Assembly: GCA_037957365.1 (NCBI GenBank)
Contig: JARHVA010002682.1
Coordinates: forward strand, 709,001 to 773,000
Origin: Torreya grandis
Taxonomy: Eukaryota > Streptophyta > Pinopsida > Cupressales > Taxaceae
Length of the DNA stretch: 64,000 nt
Reading direction: 5' to 3'
This document shows, piece after piece, positions 12,226 through 24,780 of this stretch; the stretch's first letter is position 1, and the number at the start of each line of letters is the position of its first letter. A program made the position numbers and the translations under genes. A model generated the notes under the pieces. It was not told the origin of the DNA and did not search any database. It worked only from the letters and a program-made list of their open reading frames with translations.

Positions 12226-13391
12226 TGTATACAAGGGAAAAAAATTGATCTACAAATCAATCATAGCTCAAAGAAGATAAATCGCACTAGCCCTTCCACT
12301 TGTTGGCACATTTATAAAATTGGGGTCATGACTAATATGGATCTTATATACCTAACTAAAGGGTCTCTTACAACACAATATCACTAGAGAGAGTTCCAAA
12401 ACCTCTAATCAATAAATACCATGAGATAACCCTAGATAGGTTCTATGTTTTCTTATGAAATTAAATGACAAAATTAAAGTAAATTTAATTTAGTGCTCAC
12501 CAAAGAATGTGGCACCAAATGGGGGTAATAAACATAAAATTAAACATGCAAAGAAGAACTCTACTCAAGTCATTGTATAGGTAATCCTAATGCATGGAGA
12601 GAAAAAAATATTCATAAGCTAAAAAATGCAAATATATCTACTAAAATAAAAAGGATATAGAGTTAGGAATACTTACCTTTGAAAATAAACATGTCGAGCC
12701 TAAATCTCTTCTTTGGCCAATGGTGCTATTTAAGAGGTTGTTGTGTATGTTGAAGAAACTAAGGGTGGAAAATGGACTATAGTTTAGCCAAGGACCTCAT
12801 AATGAATTCCAAGTTTTCACAAGACAAGATTATTTTCTCCAAAAGAAGTATGAAAACCTAAGTAATGAATACTCAAGTATAATAGTGGATAAGAAGATGA
12901 TCAAATAAATGATTCTCTATCTCTTTCTCTCTTAATCAAATGGCAAAAAGTATGTGTTTATATAGCCAGATCTAACCTTAAACTCTTTTGAAGTTTTAGC
13001 TGATAGAGTCAGCCCAATCAACCCTATTCTTTAATAAATAAAGTAGTTATGTATTGGAATAGGTCATCTAAGGATGATCTAATCCCATAGCATGCTTATA
13101 TTTTAAGTACAGGGCTGGCCCAAGTTGAATTTATTTGATAAATATCAAAAAGAGGTTTTGGCTTAGGTAGGGGCTATTTGAGGTAGTGAATTGCTTGGAA
13201 GAGTGTGTAAAGGAGGTGTCAAAGTTTATGGAAGTGTATAGGAGAGGTTTGTGTTGGTTTCTAATGGTGGTATATGGAACAATAATCTTGTGAAGCACCA
13301 ATGGTCTACCCACACCTTTTCCAATGCACCCTTTAAGGTGTGCACTCAGAGAGATTGAGACTCAACGGGTTACTACAAGAGAGAAGGCATA
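12226..13391 (-). repeat. 5' LTR of element H (approximate)
   Basis: This lies just beyond the primer-binding-site candidate, in the place of a minus-strand 5' LTR. It has a minus-strand TATA motif at 12957-12968. The outer end is placed at 13391 because the minus strand reads TGCCTTCTC there. That is only a guess, as no second LTR or target duplication was found; the element is truncated at its other end. Confidence 0.45.
12957..12968 (-). promoter_or_regulatory. TATA box in element H LTR
   Basis: The minus strand reads CTATATAAACAC here, a good plant TATA box inside the proposed LTR. It lies about 730 bases upstream of the LTR end, so transcription would start in the LTR and run into the leader and gag. 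Confidence 0.5.
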
Positions 13392-13489
13392 AATAATTGA
13401 TAAAGTTTAAATATAGTGTGCATATACACTTTTTGATTTAATAATTAATATAAGGCTTATTTTACTAATACATTAGTTATATATTTTTT

Positions 13490-13580
13490 AAAAATCAAAC
13501 ATTATGGTAGAAACGGTCATGATATTGCTAAATGTTAGAAATTGCATCCTTCTAAACTTTTTGGTATAAAAAATCATGGC
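13490..13580 (+). pseudogene. zinc-knuckle scrap of a retroelement gag
   Basis: One plus frame reads HYGRNGHDIAKC, then a stop, then KLHPSK. This resembles the C-x2-C-x4-H-x4-C knuckle followed by LHP that is common in plant retroelement Gag proteins, although the first Cys residues are changed. Nothing else in the next 1.5 kb is recognisable, so the source element cannot be named. Confidence 0.4.
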
Positions 13581-15455
13581 TCTTCTTAATATTTTGAAAT
13601 AACTAAATCCACTTAATCTAAAGTTAATAAAATTTGGATCTATAAATATTTGGTGCATTCAATGGAAAATGGTATGCCTTTTTTAGATAAATCTTTTTTT
13701 GGAAAATGTAAGATATTATTTTTGAAAGGTCAAACTACCTTTCTTTCTCCTTTCCTTAGTTAGAATTTGAATTATTTCTTGTTCTTTTTAAAATAACCTT
13801 TTGTATTTTGTACAATGTATCTTTCATGTTTTAACTCCTAAAATTTCTTGTTTATGGTAAATGATTTCATTCGATATTATTTTCTTATGTATTTTAATCC
13901 ATCTAATATTTTGGCATATATATATGGCACTTTATTAGCTTTTGTTCCTTGATTATTCATTATTTAGACTTTTTAAATATAGTTATTAATTTGACTTATT
14001 TATATTTTCCTTACTTTTGTACTTATTTTTTAGTGTAAGTTTTCAAGGAAAAATATTATTTTGGAGTTAATTCATTAAAAATAAATTTTATTTTTATAAT
14101 CATGAATTACCTTCTACCCTCAGTGGTGATCTCTTAAATCATTTGTAGGTATGGTATTCATATAATAAGTCTTTGTTTTGAAAATAAAATGTTTGGGTCC
14201 TCTAAGTCACATAGATATTAGCATATGTTATTTTAATTAGTTGATTACAATAATATAAATAAGTGTACACCTAAATCAGGATCTCATTCAGCTAAGTATC
14301 CATGACTATGGGGCTCCATTTTGTCAAAGTCACCCAGGGATCGAACATGACCTTATTTGTATATGATGTCTCTAGAGATATTGCCAGCCATCATCCTCAC
14401 CAATTAGACTACAACCCTTTTGACATGATTTTTTTTCAATTTTACACTATCTTAAAATAAATTAGCAATTTGTTATGGAAGTTGTGAAATTACTTTGTAT
14501 GCCTTTTATTAGATATACTTTTATTATGTTAAATTTATATATAACATATCATATGACATTTTTTTCTTGACCCAATATTGGTGTAATATTTTCTACTTTA
14601 CAGGTTAATGTGGAATTTTTGGTCGTCTTCTTTTTGTTGGTCATTTTTACAAAGAGGATTGACCTTCTTTTATAAAGAGGATTCTGGGGAGATTTTCAAT
14701 GATTTCACCTCAAACTTTATGAGATCATTGAAGGAATATTTATTATTCTTATTTTTTCCTCAAATATTTTAATCCTATTCAAGGAAGTTGTCATCAATAA
14801 TGAGCATTACGTAATGATATCTCCCTTTTCATCTTAAATTTGTTCTTTTTTTTGTAATCCTCAAATAAAGTTTAATGGGGGAAAGTTGAAGATTAATCTT
14901 TATTTGGGTATTTTAATATCACATAGTTGTGTTTTATTCATTCTCATAATAATTTTTAACTCATATAATCTAAAGGAATATGAGATGGCATGTATCCTTC
15001 ACATCTTTTGTATCGTTAGATATACTCCTCGTTATGAGGAATATTAGAATTATATTTTATATGAAACTCATTTTCCACTTTACACTCACTTTCCCCTTAT
15101 TACATGAAAAATAGGGACATTAGGCATACACTTGGAAGGTTGGATAAGGTAATGATTGGAAGTTACTTTGAACTCCTTTTATACTCTTTACTCTATTTAT
15201 ATATCATAAGGATCTCTTCTTCTACACTTATTTTAGAGATTTTTTTAGACTTTTTCAAGTGCTTTTATAGCTTTTATTATCTTATCTCTTATTATCTATT
15301 GCAAGACATTGTTTTTACTTTATGCTATCATATAATTATTTTAGGCTATATTTTAATAGTGTGTGGAATATTTTTTCTAGTGTACCAGTTTCATCTTTGA
15401 AAAATCTTGTGTCTCAACTCTTTCATGGCATGGCTTTATGGTGAATATTATTTTT
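13581..15455. other. AT-rich stretch without recognisable genes
   Basis: Apart from the SINE-like piece at 14265-14425 I see nothing assignable. The open frame at 15104-15400 is rich in Leu, Ile, Tyr and Phe as expected from T-rich DNA, and has no start context or domain that supports a gene. Confidence 0.5.
14265..14425 (-). mobile_element. tRNA-derived SINE-like element
   Basis: On the minus strand there is an exact box A match (TRGYNNARNNGG: tagtctaattgg, 14400-14411). It is followed 53 bases later by an exact box B match (GWTCRANNC: gttcgatcc, 14338-14346). This is the internal RNA polymerase III promoter of tRNA-related SINEs. About 70 bases of unrelated body follow. I found no A-tail or clear target duplication, so the lower boundary is approximate. 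A diverged tRNA pseudogene is an alternative, but the box spacing is longer than usual for a tRNA. Confidence 0.6.
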
Positions 15456-15720
15456 ATTACATATTATTACTTATGATTTGTGGTTTTAATAGTTGATATT
15501 ATGATAATATATTTTAGGATCACTCCTTGAATCAAATGGAATAGAAAAAGTAAGAGGAATAATAATGTAGCTTTGGGGGACTCAAAATAAATTAAGATTT
15601 AGGAACAACCCCCCATTCCCTCAAAGCTAGCCCAGGTAGGATTTTCCAAGATGTCTAGTCAAATGACATTTGTAGTAATACAAGCATAAGCCCTTGCAAT
15701 CTAGGTATTATCACCTATCA

Positions 15721-15746
15721 CCCAATAAATAAATAAATAAATAATA
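15721..15746 (+). repeat. AATA microsatellite
   Basis: A run of aataaataaataaataaat lies in copy 1 of the tandem duplication. Copy 2 has a shorter A-rich tract at the same place (about 20385). Confidence 0.8.
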
Positions 15747-16881
15747 GTGATTAATTCCAAGAGAGGGAGGGATGTATCCAAGCTAATGAAAAGTCTAGCA
15801 TATGTAGCATGATATTCATCCATAGAACAAATATATATGATGTTTCCAATCATAGAGAAAATATTTTCCAAGAACTTGGCATGCCAATACAAGGTTAAAA
15901 AGTATAAAATCAAACCCAAACTGGGGTTCTTAGATACTCAACCTTATTTGGGTCAAATTGAGTCTCCCAAGGATGCAAACACACACCTAAAATATTCAAA
16001 AACCAAATTCCACCAAATAAGACATTATTACACATTTATTATGTTGTAAAATAAGCTTGAAAAAACCCATTGGGTAGTGTTTTAACCACAAAAACTTTAA
16101 AATTTGATCAAATTTTCTTCAACCACTTAGTGAGAATCAAAATAATGGGTCAAAACCCTATGACTATACTAATTAATGTAGTATTTTTTAGAGTTTTTTA
16201 TTTAATTTAAGTAGAGAGTCATCTAACTCTAAGTGGGGAACATTTTTATGCATCATGAGTGTGAAATAATTGCATTCTTAATCATTAAATGGAAAAACAT
16301 TGGGCATGATTTTATTCAAAACCTTAGGTTTAAAATTGGGTCACATGGATCTATATCTTTAGCAATCTTGGTTAGATTGACCTCAAAGAGGAATCTCATG
16401 GGAGCCATTTTTAAATGAGTGTTTTCTTATAAATAAATATTATATCTTGAAATTGATTGTGTGTTCCAACACTCTCATAAGGGAGATAATTTGATAAGAT
16501 GTGACATGGAATCATTATTTCAAGGAGGCTAACCAACCAACCTCTTGTTATTGTGAAATCTCATAAGAGAACTAAATTTTATGTGCCTTAATATATATGC
16601 CCTAAATCTTTATCTTCCCCTCCAAGAGCCTTTGTATTTATCCCACTAACAATCATATTTCCTGATAACATCCTAATAACCAAAAGATTTATCTACTTTG
16701 TAGAAAACCCTAGTCAATTTTCATTTTTGGGAGAAGATATGTAGAAGAAGGATGCTTCTAAATTTATACACCATAAATGTAAAAACCAATACCATTATGT
16801 TGCCTTGTGAGAAAATTAGGGGCATATCTACTCACATATTTTGAGAAGAAGGGAACCCCTTAGAATCTAGGGCCCATATTT
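15747..16881 (-). other. downstream flank of element F gag (copy 1), unassigned
   Basis: This region follows the minus-strand gag of element F and should hold its later polyprotein. It is too broken to assign. Short minus frames such as MAPMRFLFEV (about 16380-16410) could be polyprotein, but no protease or RT motif is visible. It is repeated at 20400-21512. Confidence 0.35.
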
Positions 16882-17378
16882 TCACCTACAGAGGTGTTGA
16901 TGGTGGACAAGTATTTTTACAACATTTGTTCCATTCTTGAGTATGCGTATATCTAATATTTTTATCTCAAGTTCCCTTACATGATAATAAATGTGCTCAA
17001 AAGAATGATAATTTTTAAATAACACTTTATCTCTAATGATTGGAGTAAAACTATCAACAAATATAGATTGGATCTCAATATCAAGCAATTGATATGTCAT
17101 ATTATCAACCATAGTCTTAAAATTAAGCACATATTTAGTAACAATTTCATTTGTTCCTTGTTTGCTTTGATCTAATTTTGTGTAGGTAACTTTCATACCA
17201 ATGTTGATTTGAAATTGAGCTAGGAAATCATCAACCAAATACGCAAAGGCAATCACATATCCACTTGGTAAAGAATATAAACAATCAAGGTCATAATCCT
17301 TCAAAATTCATGGAAATAGTTTAATCACTTATTTGTCATTATGAAAATAATTTAAGCAAAAAGCATAAAATTATCATG
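16882..17378 (-). pseudogene. gag core of element F, copy 1
   Basis: The minus strand encodes a Ty3/gypsy Gag capsid segment: KDYDLDCLYSLPSG, DDFLAQFQINIG, then KQGTNEIVTKYVLNFK and VRELEIK. This order is typical of the retrotransposon gag family. The upstream part of the same gag is not here but about 21 kb away at 38499-39435, because element C inserted into it. An upstream stop falls where the family has Trp. A second copy lies at 21513-22018. Confidence 0.8.
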
Positions 17379-17383
17379 TGATA

Positions 17384-18547
17384 TGTGTATACACTTGATT
17401 TTGGCATAAGACCCTTTTACATAATGGATCTCTCTTATTTAATCATGCTTGGTCCATTTACACACATTTGAATATTTTTGGTACATCTTTCGCTTATGTT
17501 GGGTCTAATATCATCATCCATTGGCATATGTCTTCCTCATATTTTATGTTCATTTTAGTACATGAAAACCTATCTGTTAGATTCATAATTTTTTATAACA
17601 TATATATCAACTATTCATATGACACCAGATACTCTTATATTGTTTAAAATACTATTTTACTATATTTTCTTATGTCCTAGTTGACCCATGTAAACCAGTT
17701 TCTTAACTTATATGTATCACAAGACAATAATGTCACATATTCCTATATTTTAGGGTTAGAAATGAGTAGGGGTACCTTAAATTATCCTATATATACAAAG
17801 GTACTCTTATTAATTTACCAATATATCATCCTCATTCAAGGCTCTTACAAGTTGGGCCTCTCAAGCCTATTCCATCAAACTTCATCAAGAGGATATCACC
17901 ATGGATCTTGCACATTGAGCAAACAATGTTTCTACATCAACATGGATCTTATACAATGACCCAACATTATTTATACATCTTCTTCAAGTCTTGTTCCATT
18001 AATATACTTTTACTAAAATAGGTTTTTAATGATAGTTCATGTAGTTGCATCTCACCTATGGAGAAGAGGCTAAAGCCATACCTCAAAGACATCATCTACA
18101 CATTCCTTGAATTACAAGGGGTATAATTTTGGCATACAAGATATGTATTATATCCCTATATTGGTGGTTTCATAATCCAACTATATCTCCCTTCTCTCTT
18201 TTTGGATTAACATCTCGTTGTGTAAAGTTAGGTCAAAGGTCAAAGGGGAAGGGGTCAAAATTAGCCAAAATATGAAATTTCCTAGATAACAGAACAATTT
18301 TTGGGTTAGGTGCTCCTATCATTTATACCAATTTTTATAACTAATATTTTCTTTGTAAATTATTGGATAAGCCAAAATTCAAGTTTTTCTATTCTTGCAC
18401 TCTTAATAAAATTTTTGAATGTTAAACTATTTATTTTTAGTAGTTTTAGATTTGTATGTGTGACTATAATCACTATTTAAAATCAAATGTTTCTTATGCA
18501 ATGGTTTTTAACTTATTTTTATAGTAGAATAAATTTAGGGTGAAACA
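17384..18547 (+). repeat. LTR of element C, duplicated copy
   Basis: It starts TGTGTATACAC and ends near GGGTGAAACA. It is nearly collinear with 22030-23149 and more distantly with 37319-38490. It was duplicated together with the flanking F gag, so it is not an independent insertion. Shared blocks include acatatcaactattcatatg-like and ggtcaaaggtcaaagg-like strings. Confidence 0.75.
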
Positions 18548-19080
18548 TAATGATGAACCTCGATGGGTTCATTCAACAAAGGGTTTTATAAATCCTCGTA
18601 CCTCTAAGGATTACATGATTGGTTTTAGATCTAATTTTTAAAATTTGAATTCTTTTCTTACATGCTTGATCAAACCCTAGTTTATTATTTACCTTTAAGT
18701 GCCTATATCATTCAAAGGTTACCTAGGATTTAACCTTTTCCTTCCAAATATAATAATTATATTTACTCATCATTCATATACCTTCATCCTAGGGTTTGAT
18801 CCTATTAATTCAAATCTAAAATTTGGACTTGCTTCCTAAATTAGGGCTTATTCTCCATTTTCACCCATATGGTTTCATTAAGAATGAATTTTATTGCTTG
18901 TAATCATAGGAAATAGTGTACACATGGCCACCATCAATGGTAAGATTCAACCATTAAATGAATACCTTAAATATCTTAACATAACTTCCCAAGATACCTT
19001 AGCCCTCATGCATGTGTAGGTGCCTTGAAATGAAAATCCCATCATCAATCTTTAGATCCTAATGTTATACATGGCAATCC
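18548..19080 (+). other. leader of element C, duplicated copy
   Basis: This is the untranslated region between the C LTR and its gag. It repeats at 23150-23690. It contains several copies of ccctagg and agggttt-like motifs. No primer binding site is clear; tgaacctcgatggg just after the LTR end (about 18553) is a weak candidate. Confidence 0.45.
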
Positions 19081-20114
19081 TGTAGTACAAAAAAAATTTA
19101 ACTCACCATTACCCCTAAATTTGACAATGCCTAAATTTTCATTGTTTTATGGGAGTAGTGATCCTTATTTTCATCTTAAGTACTTTGTGGTTTCTAATGG
19201 GAAATATAATTCCAATGATATAATTTTACTTAAAATATTCACTAAAATCCTAGAATATCAAGATTTAAATTCATTTCATCACCTTCTTAGTGTCTCTTTA
19301 TATACATATCTCAAGTTGGAATAAACCTTTTTAGGGTAATGTCTATAAAATAAGGGACCAAGTGTTACATTTGATCATTTACCATATCTTCACCAAGGAC
19401 AAATTGAACCAGTTAATGATTACATATTCTAATTTATGTCATGTAATAAATACTTGATTTATCAACCAATGGACTTAGATAACCAATACATTTTTTGTAG
19501 AAGCCTCATTTTTACTCTCAAAGATAAATTGATTTATCATACTTGTAAATATTTTGAATCTATTTGTTTTGAGAATATTTCACTAGAAAATGATATTGTA
19601 TATTCCCAAAATCTTGATCATACTAATACCACTCATATTTCTATCTCTACAACTAAAATCCATGTACCTCAAAATAATACATCTTCAACACATAAGTTAA
19701 AAAACAAGTGAAACCGACAACTAGTCTTACATCTTCCTTTAGTGGATCAAGGAAACTGCACAAAGTTAAGGAAGGTCAAAGTGAAACATTTAATAAGTTA
19801 TTTGCTAATAGAATGATTATATTACCTTCCATAAATGTTATGATTAGACTTATGTACCACAAACATTTCATTCCAAAATATTTTATGAATATCATAGAAT
19901 CAATAATCATGAAATGGATGGATGTTATGCTTTGAAACATAAAATACAATATCTTATTGATAGTGGTGACCTCATATTAGATATATTTATTATAAATCCA
20001 CATGATTCATGTATATAACTCAATATTGAGAAATATATGCCACTTAGTATTCCATCTCTTAAATTAAAGGTACCTAATACACCATCTCCTATAGAGTTTT
20101 TACTTAAATAAGAA
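19081..20114 (+). pseudogene. gag of element C, duplicated and truncated copy
   Basis: The plus strand reads PKFSLFYGSSDPYFHLKYF, then SNGKYNSND, QIEPVNDY, YQPMDLDNQ and LKDKLIYHTCKYFE. These are the ordered landmarks of a gypsy Gag capsid. A knuckle-like stretch with YHK and HEMDGCY spacing appears near 19855-19935, with a frame change. Stops split it. The copy is cut at about 20114, where the tandem duplication joins to the start of the next unit, so no protease follows. Confidence 0.8.
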
Positions 20115-20399
20115 TTACATATTTTTACTTATGATTTGTGGTTTTAATAGTAGATATTATGATAATATATTTTAGGATCACTCCTTGAATCAAATGGGAG
20201 ATAATAATGAGGAGGAATCATAATGTATCTTCATGGGACTCAAAATAAATTAAGAATTTAGGCATAACCCCCATTCCTTCAAAGCTAGCCCAGGTCGGAT
20301 TTTCCAAGATGTCTAGTCAGATGAAATTTGTAGTAATAGAAGGGTAAGCCCTTATAATCTAGGTATTATCACCTATCACCCAATAAAAAAAATAGTGAT

Positions 20400-21512
20400 T
20401 AATTACAAGAGAGGGAGGGATGTATCCAAGTTTATGCAAAGTCTAGCATATGTAGCATGATAATCATCCATAGAAAAAAAAATAGAAGTTTCCAATCACA
20501 AAGAAAATATTTTCCAAGAACTTGGCATGCTAATATAGGGTTAAAAAGTATAAAATCAAACCCAAACTAGGGTTATTATATACTCAATCTTATTTGGGTC
20601 AAATTGAGTCTCCCAAGGACATACACACACACATAAAATATTCAAAAACCAAATGACACTGAATAAGACATTATTACACATTTCTTATGTTGCTAAAGAA
20701 GCTTGAAAAAAAACCATGTAATAGTGTTTTAACCACAAAGACTCTAAAATTGGACCAAATTTTCTTCAACCACTTAGTGAGAATCAAAACAATGGGTCAA
20801 ACCCCTATGAATATACTAATTAATGTAGTATTTCTTAGAGTTTTTTATTTAATTTAAGCAAACAGTCATCTAACTCCAAATGGGGAACATTTTTATTCAC
20901 CATGAGTGTGAACTAATTACCTTCTTAATTATTATATGGAAAAACATTGGGCATGATTTTATTCAAAACCTTAGGTTTAAAATTGGGTCACATAGATCTA
21001 GATCTTTAGCAATCTTGGTTAGATTGACCTCAAAGAGGAATCTCATGGGAGTCACTTTTGAATGAGTGTTTACTTATAAATAAATATTATATCTTTAAAT
21101 TTATTGTGTGTTCCAACACTTTCATAAGGGAGAAAAATTTATAAGATGTGACGTGGAATCATTGTTTCAAGGAGGCTAACCAACCAACCTCTTGTTTTGT
21201 GAAATCTCATAAGAAAACTAAATTTTATGTGCCTTAATATATACACCCTAAATATTGATCTTCCCCTCCAAGATCCTTTGTATTTATCCCAATGAGAAGC
21301 ATATTTCCTGATAACATCCTAATAACCAAAGGATTTATCTACTTTGTATAAAACCCTAGTCAACTTTCATTTTTGGGAGAAGATATGAAGAGGAAGGATG
21401 TTTCTAAATCTATACGCCGCAAATGTAAAAACCAATACAATTATGTTGCCTTGTGAGAAAATTAAGGGCATATCTACTAACATATTTTGAGAATAAGGGA
21501 ACCCCTTAGAAT
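20400..21512 (-). other. downstream flank of element F gag (copy 2), unassigned
   Basis: This is the copy of 15747-16881. It has the same broken minus-strand content and no recognisable protease or polymerase motif. Confidence 0.35.
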
Positions 21513-22018
21513 CTAGGGCCCATATTTTCCCCTACAGAGGTGTCGATGGTGGACAAGTTTTTTTACAACATTTGTTCCATTCTTGAGTATGCTTATATCT
21601 AAGAGTTTGATCTCAAATTCCCTTACATGATAACAAATATCCTCAAAGGAATGATAATTTTTAAATAAAACTTTATCTCTAATTTTTGGAATATAATTAT
21701 CAACAAATATAGATTGGATATCAATATCAATCAATTGATATGTCATATTATTGACCATAGTCTTAAAATTAAGCACATATTTAGTAACAGTTTCATTTGT
21801 TCCTTGTTTGTTTTGATCTGATTTTGTGTAGCTAACTTTCATACCAATGTTGATTTGAAATTGAGCTAGGAAATCATCAACGAATTACATAAAGGCAAGT
21901 ACATATCCACTTGGTAAATAATATAAACAATCAAGGTCATAATCCTTCAAGCTTCATGGAAATAGCTTAATCACTTATTTGTCATTATGAAAATAATTTA
22001 AGAAAAAAGCATAAAATT
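21513..22018 (-). pseudogene. gag core of element F, copy 2
   Basis: The landmarks are the same as in copy 1: YVLNFKTM, YQLIDIDIQSIFVD, KVLFKNYHSFE and REFEIK on the minus strand. It abuts the 5' LTR of element C at 22019-22030. Its upstream continuation lies beyond C at 38499, and the reading resumes there in a way expected for one interrupted gag. Confidence 0.8.
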
Positions 22019-22027
22019 ATAATGTGA
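22019..22027 (+). repeat. target-site duplication of element C, left side
   Basis: The string ataatgtga occurs here and again at 38490-38498, bracketing element C. A 5-bp duplication is expected for this family, so the extra identity makes the exact phase ambiguous. With duplication TAATG the element would start TGATATG. Confidence 0.6.
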
Positions 22028-23149
22028 TATGTATAGACACCTAATTTTGGCACAAGACCCATTTACATAATTTCTTTCTCTTATTTAATCATACATGGTC
22101 CATTTACACACATTTTACTTGTTTTGGTACATCTTCTACTTATGTTGGGTCTAGTATCATCATCCCTTGGCATATGTCTTCCTCATACTTTATGTTCACT
22201 TTTAGCACATGAAAAACTATCCATTAGATGCATAATTTTTTATAACATATATATCAACTATTCATATGACACCAGATACTCTTAGATTGTTTAAAATACT
22301 ATTTTGGTGTATTTTCCTGTGTCCTAGTCGACCCATGTGAACCAATTCCTTAACTTATAAGTATCACACACCAATAATGTCACATATTCCTATATTTTAG
22401 GGTTAGACATGTGTATGTGTACCTTAAATTATCCTATATATACAAAGGTAATCTTAGTCATTTACCAATATATCATCCTCATTCAAGGCTCTTACAAGTT
22501 GGGCCTCTCAAGCTTATTCTATCAAGCTTCATCAAGAGGATATCACCATGGATCTTACACATTGAGCAAACAATGTTTTTGCATCAACATGGATCTTATA
22601 AAATGACCCAACATTATTTATACATCTTATCCAAGTCTTATTCCATTAATATACTTGTACCAAAATAGGGTTTTAATGATAGTGCATGTAGTTGCATCTC
22701 ACCTATGGAGAGGAGGCTAAAGCCATACCTCAAACACATCATCTACACATTCCATGAATTATAAGGGGTATAATTTTGGAATCCAAGATATGTATTGTAT
22801 CCCTATCTTGGTGGTTTCACAACCCAACTATATCCCCCTTCTCTCTTTTTTAATTAACATCTCATTGTGTAAATCTAGGTCAAAGGTCAAAGGAGAAGGG
22901 GTCAAAATTATGTGATCTTATAATTTATACCAATTTTTATAACTTCTATTTTCTTTAGAAATTATTAGATAATCCAAAATTCAAGTTTTTCTATTTCTTC
23001 CCTCTTAATAAAAGTTATGAATGTTCAACTATTTATTTTTAGCATATTTAGATATGTATGTGTGATTGTAATCACTATTTAAAATCATTTTGTTCTTATG
23101 AAATTATGTTTACCTTATCCTTATAGTATAATAAATTTAGGGTGAAACA
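22025..23149 (+). repeat. 5' LTR of element C
   Basis: It is collinear with the 3' LTR at 37319-38490: ctaattttgg near the start, tggtccatttacacaca-like block, and tagggtgaaaca matching tagtgtaaaa at the end. The 5' copy ends in the canonical CA; the 3' copy has AA. Confidence 0.75.
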
Positions 23150-23690
23150 TAATGATGAACCTCGATGGGTCCATTCAACCAAGGGTTTTATAAATCCTTG
23201 TACCTCTTCAGATTGCATGATTGGTTTTAGATATGATTTTTTAAATATGAATTCTTTTCTTACATGTTTTATCAAACCCTAGTTTCATATTTACCTTTAA
23301 GTGCCTATATCATTAAAGGTTACCTAGGATTTAACCTTTTCCTTCTAAATCTAATAATTAGATTTACTCATCATTCATATAACTTCATCCTAGGGTTTGA
23401 TCCTATTAATTCAAATCTAAAATATAGACTTACTTCCTACATCAGGGCTTATTCTCCATTTTCACCCATATTGTTTCATTAAGCATGAATTTTATTGCTT
23501 TTAATCATAGGAAATAGTGTACACATGGCCACCATCAATGGTAAGATTCAACCATTAAATGAATACCTTAAATATCTTAACATAACTTCCCAAGATACCT
23601 TAGCCCTCATGCATGTGTAGGTGCCTTGAAATGAAAATCACATCATCAATCTTTATATCCTAATGTTATACATGGCAATCCCATAGTACA
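23150..23690 (+). other. leader of element C
   Basis: Untranslated region between LTR and gag, matching 18548-19080. It carries agggttt-type repeats. The open frame at 23264-23482 is low-complexity and is not supported as a gene. Confidence 0.45.
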
Positions 23691-24780
23691 AAAAAATTCA
23701 ACTCACCATTAATCCTAGATTTTACGATGCCTAAATTTTCATTATTTCATGGGAGTAGTGATCCTTATTTTCATCTTAAGCACTTTGTGGCTTCTAATGG
23801 GAAATATAATACCATTGATATAATTTTACTTAAAATACTCACTAAAATCCTACAATATCAAGCTTTAAATTACTTTTTTCACCTTCCAAGTGGCTCTTTG
23901 CATACATATCTTGAGTTGGAATAAACCTTTTTAGGGTAATCTATTTAAAATAATGGACCAAGTGTTACATTTGATCATTTACCCTCTCTTCACCAAGGAC
24001 AAGTTGAACCAATTAATGATTGCATATTCCACTTTATGTCATGTAATCAATAATTGATTTATCAACCAATGGACTTAGATAACCAATACATTTTTTTTAG
24101 AAGCCTCATTTTTACTCTCAAAGATAAATTGATTTATCATACTTGTAAATATTTTGAATCTATTTTTTTTAGACTATTTCACTATAAAATGATATTGCAT
24201 ATGCCCAAAAGATTGATCATACCTATAGCACTCATATTTCCATCTCTCTAACTAAAATCCATGTACCTCAAAATAATACATCTCCAACACAAGTTAAGGA
24301 ACAAGTGAAACCTACAACTAGTCCTACATCTTCCTTTAGTGGATCAAGGAAATTGCACAAAGTTAAGGAAGGTCAAAGTGAAACATTTAATAAGTTAATT
24401 GACAATAGAATGATTACTTTACCTTCCATCAATGTTATGATTAGACTTGTGTACCACAAACATTTCATTCCAAAATATTTTATGAATAGCATAGAATCAA
24501 TGGTCATGGAATGGATGGACGTTGTGCTTTGAAAAATAAAATACGATATCTTATTGATAGGTGTGACCTCACATTAGATATATCTATTATACATCCACAT
24601 GAATCATGTATATAACTCAATATTGAGAAACATACTCCACTTATTATTTCATATCTTAAAGTAAAGGTACCTATTACACCATCTCCTATATAATTTTTAC
24701 CTAAATAAGAATCACTTAAAGAAGACTTAAAAAAACAAGAGGAACCTAATAAGGTAGTTCTTAAATACATTCCTAATAAT
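23691..24780 (+). pseudogene. gag of element C
   Basis: The plus strand carries the Gag landmarks PKFSLFHGSSDPYFHLKHF, VASNGKY, FHLPSGSLHTYLELE, YQPMDLDN and LKDKLIYHTCKYFE. A knuckle-like part follows at 24305-24532. The capsid segment has the length expected for a plant gypsy Gag but is broken by stops and frameshifts. Unlike the copy at 19081, it continues into the protease region. Confidence 0.8.

Larger units (their letters stand above)
15456..20114 (+). repeat. 4.65 kb tandem segmental duplication, copy 1
   Basis: The segment is repeated immediately to its right with the same order of parts: unassigned flank, minus-strand gag of element F, LTR of element C, then plus-strand gag of element C. 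Matching points are 15471 with 20129, 17384 with 22030 and 19127 with 23727, so the period is 4.60 to 4.66 kb. By eye the copies differ by several percent. The join at about 20110-20120 has an attacatat microhomology shared with the start of the unit near 15457. Confidence 0.85.
20115..24711 (+). repeat. 4.65 kb tandem segmental duplication, copy 2
   Basis: This is the second unit, adjoining copy 1. It ends near 24711, where the sequence continues into the protease region of element C, while copy 1 breaks off at the equivalent point (20114). The second unit is therefore still joined to the rest of C. Confidence 0.85.

Noticed and set aside
15104..15400. 98-residue open frame that looks like a membrane protein
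   Set aside because: Its Leu/Ile/Phe/Tyr content follows from T-rich DNA. No conserved motif, no promoter or splice context.
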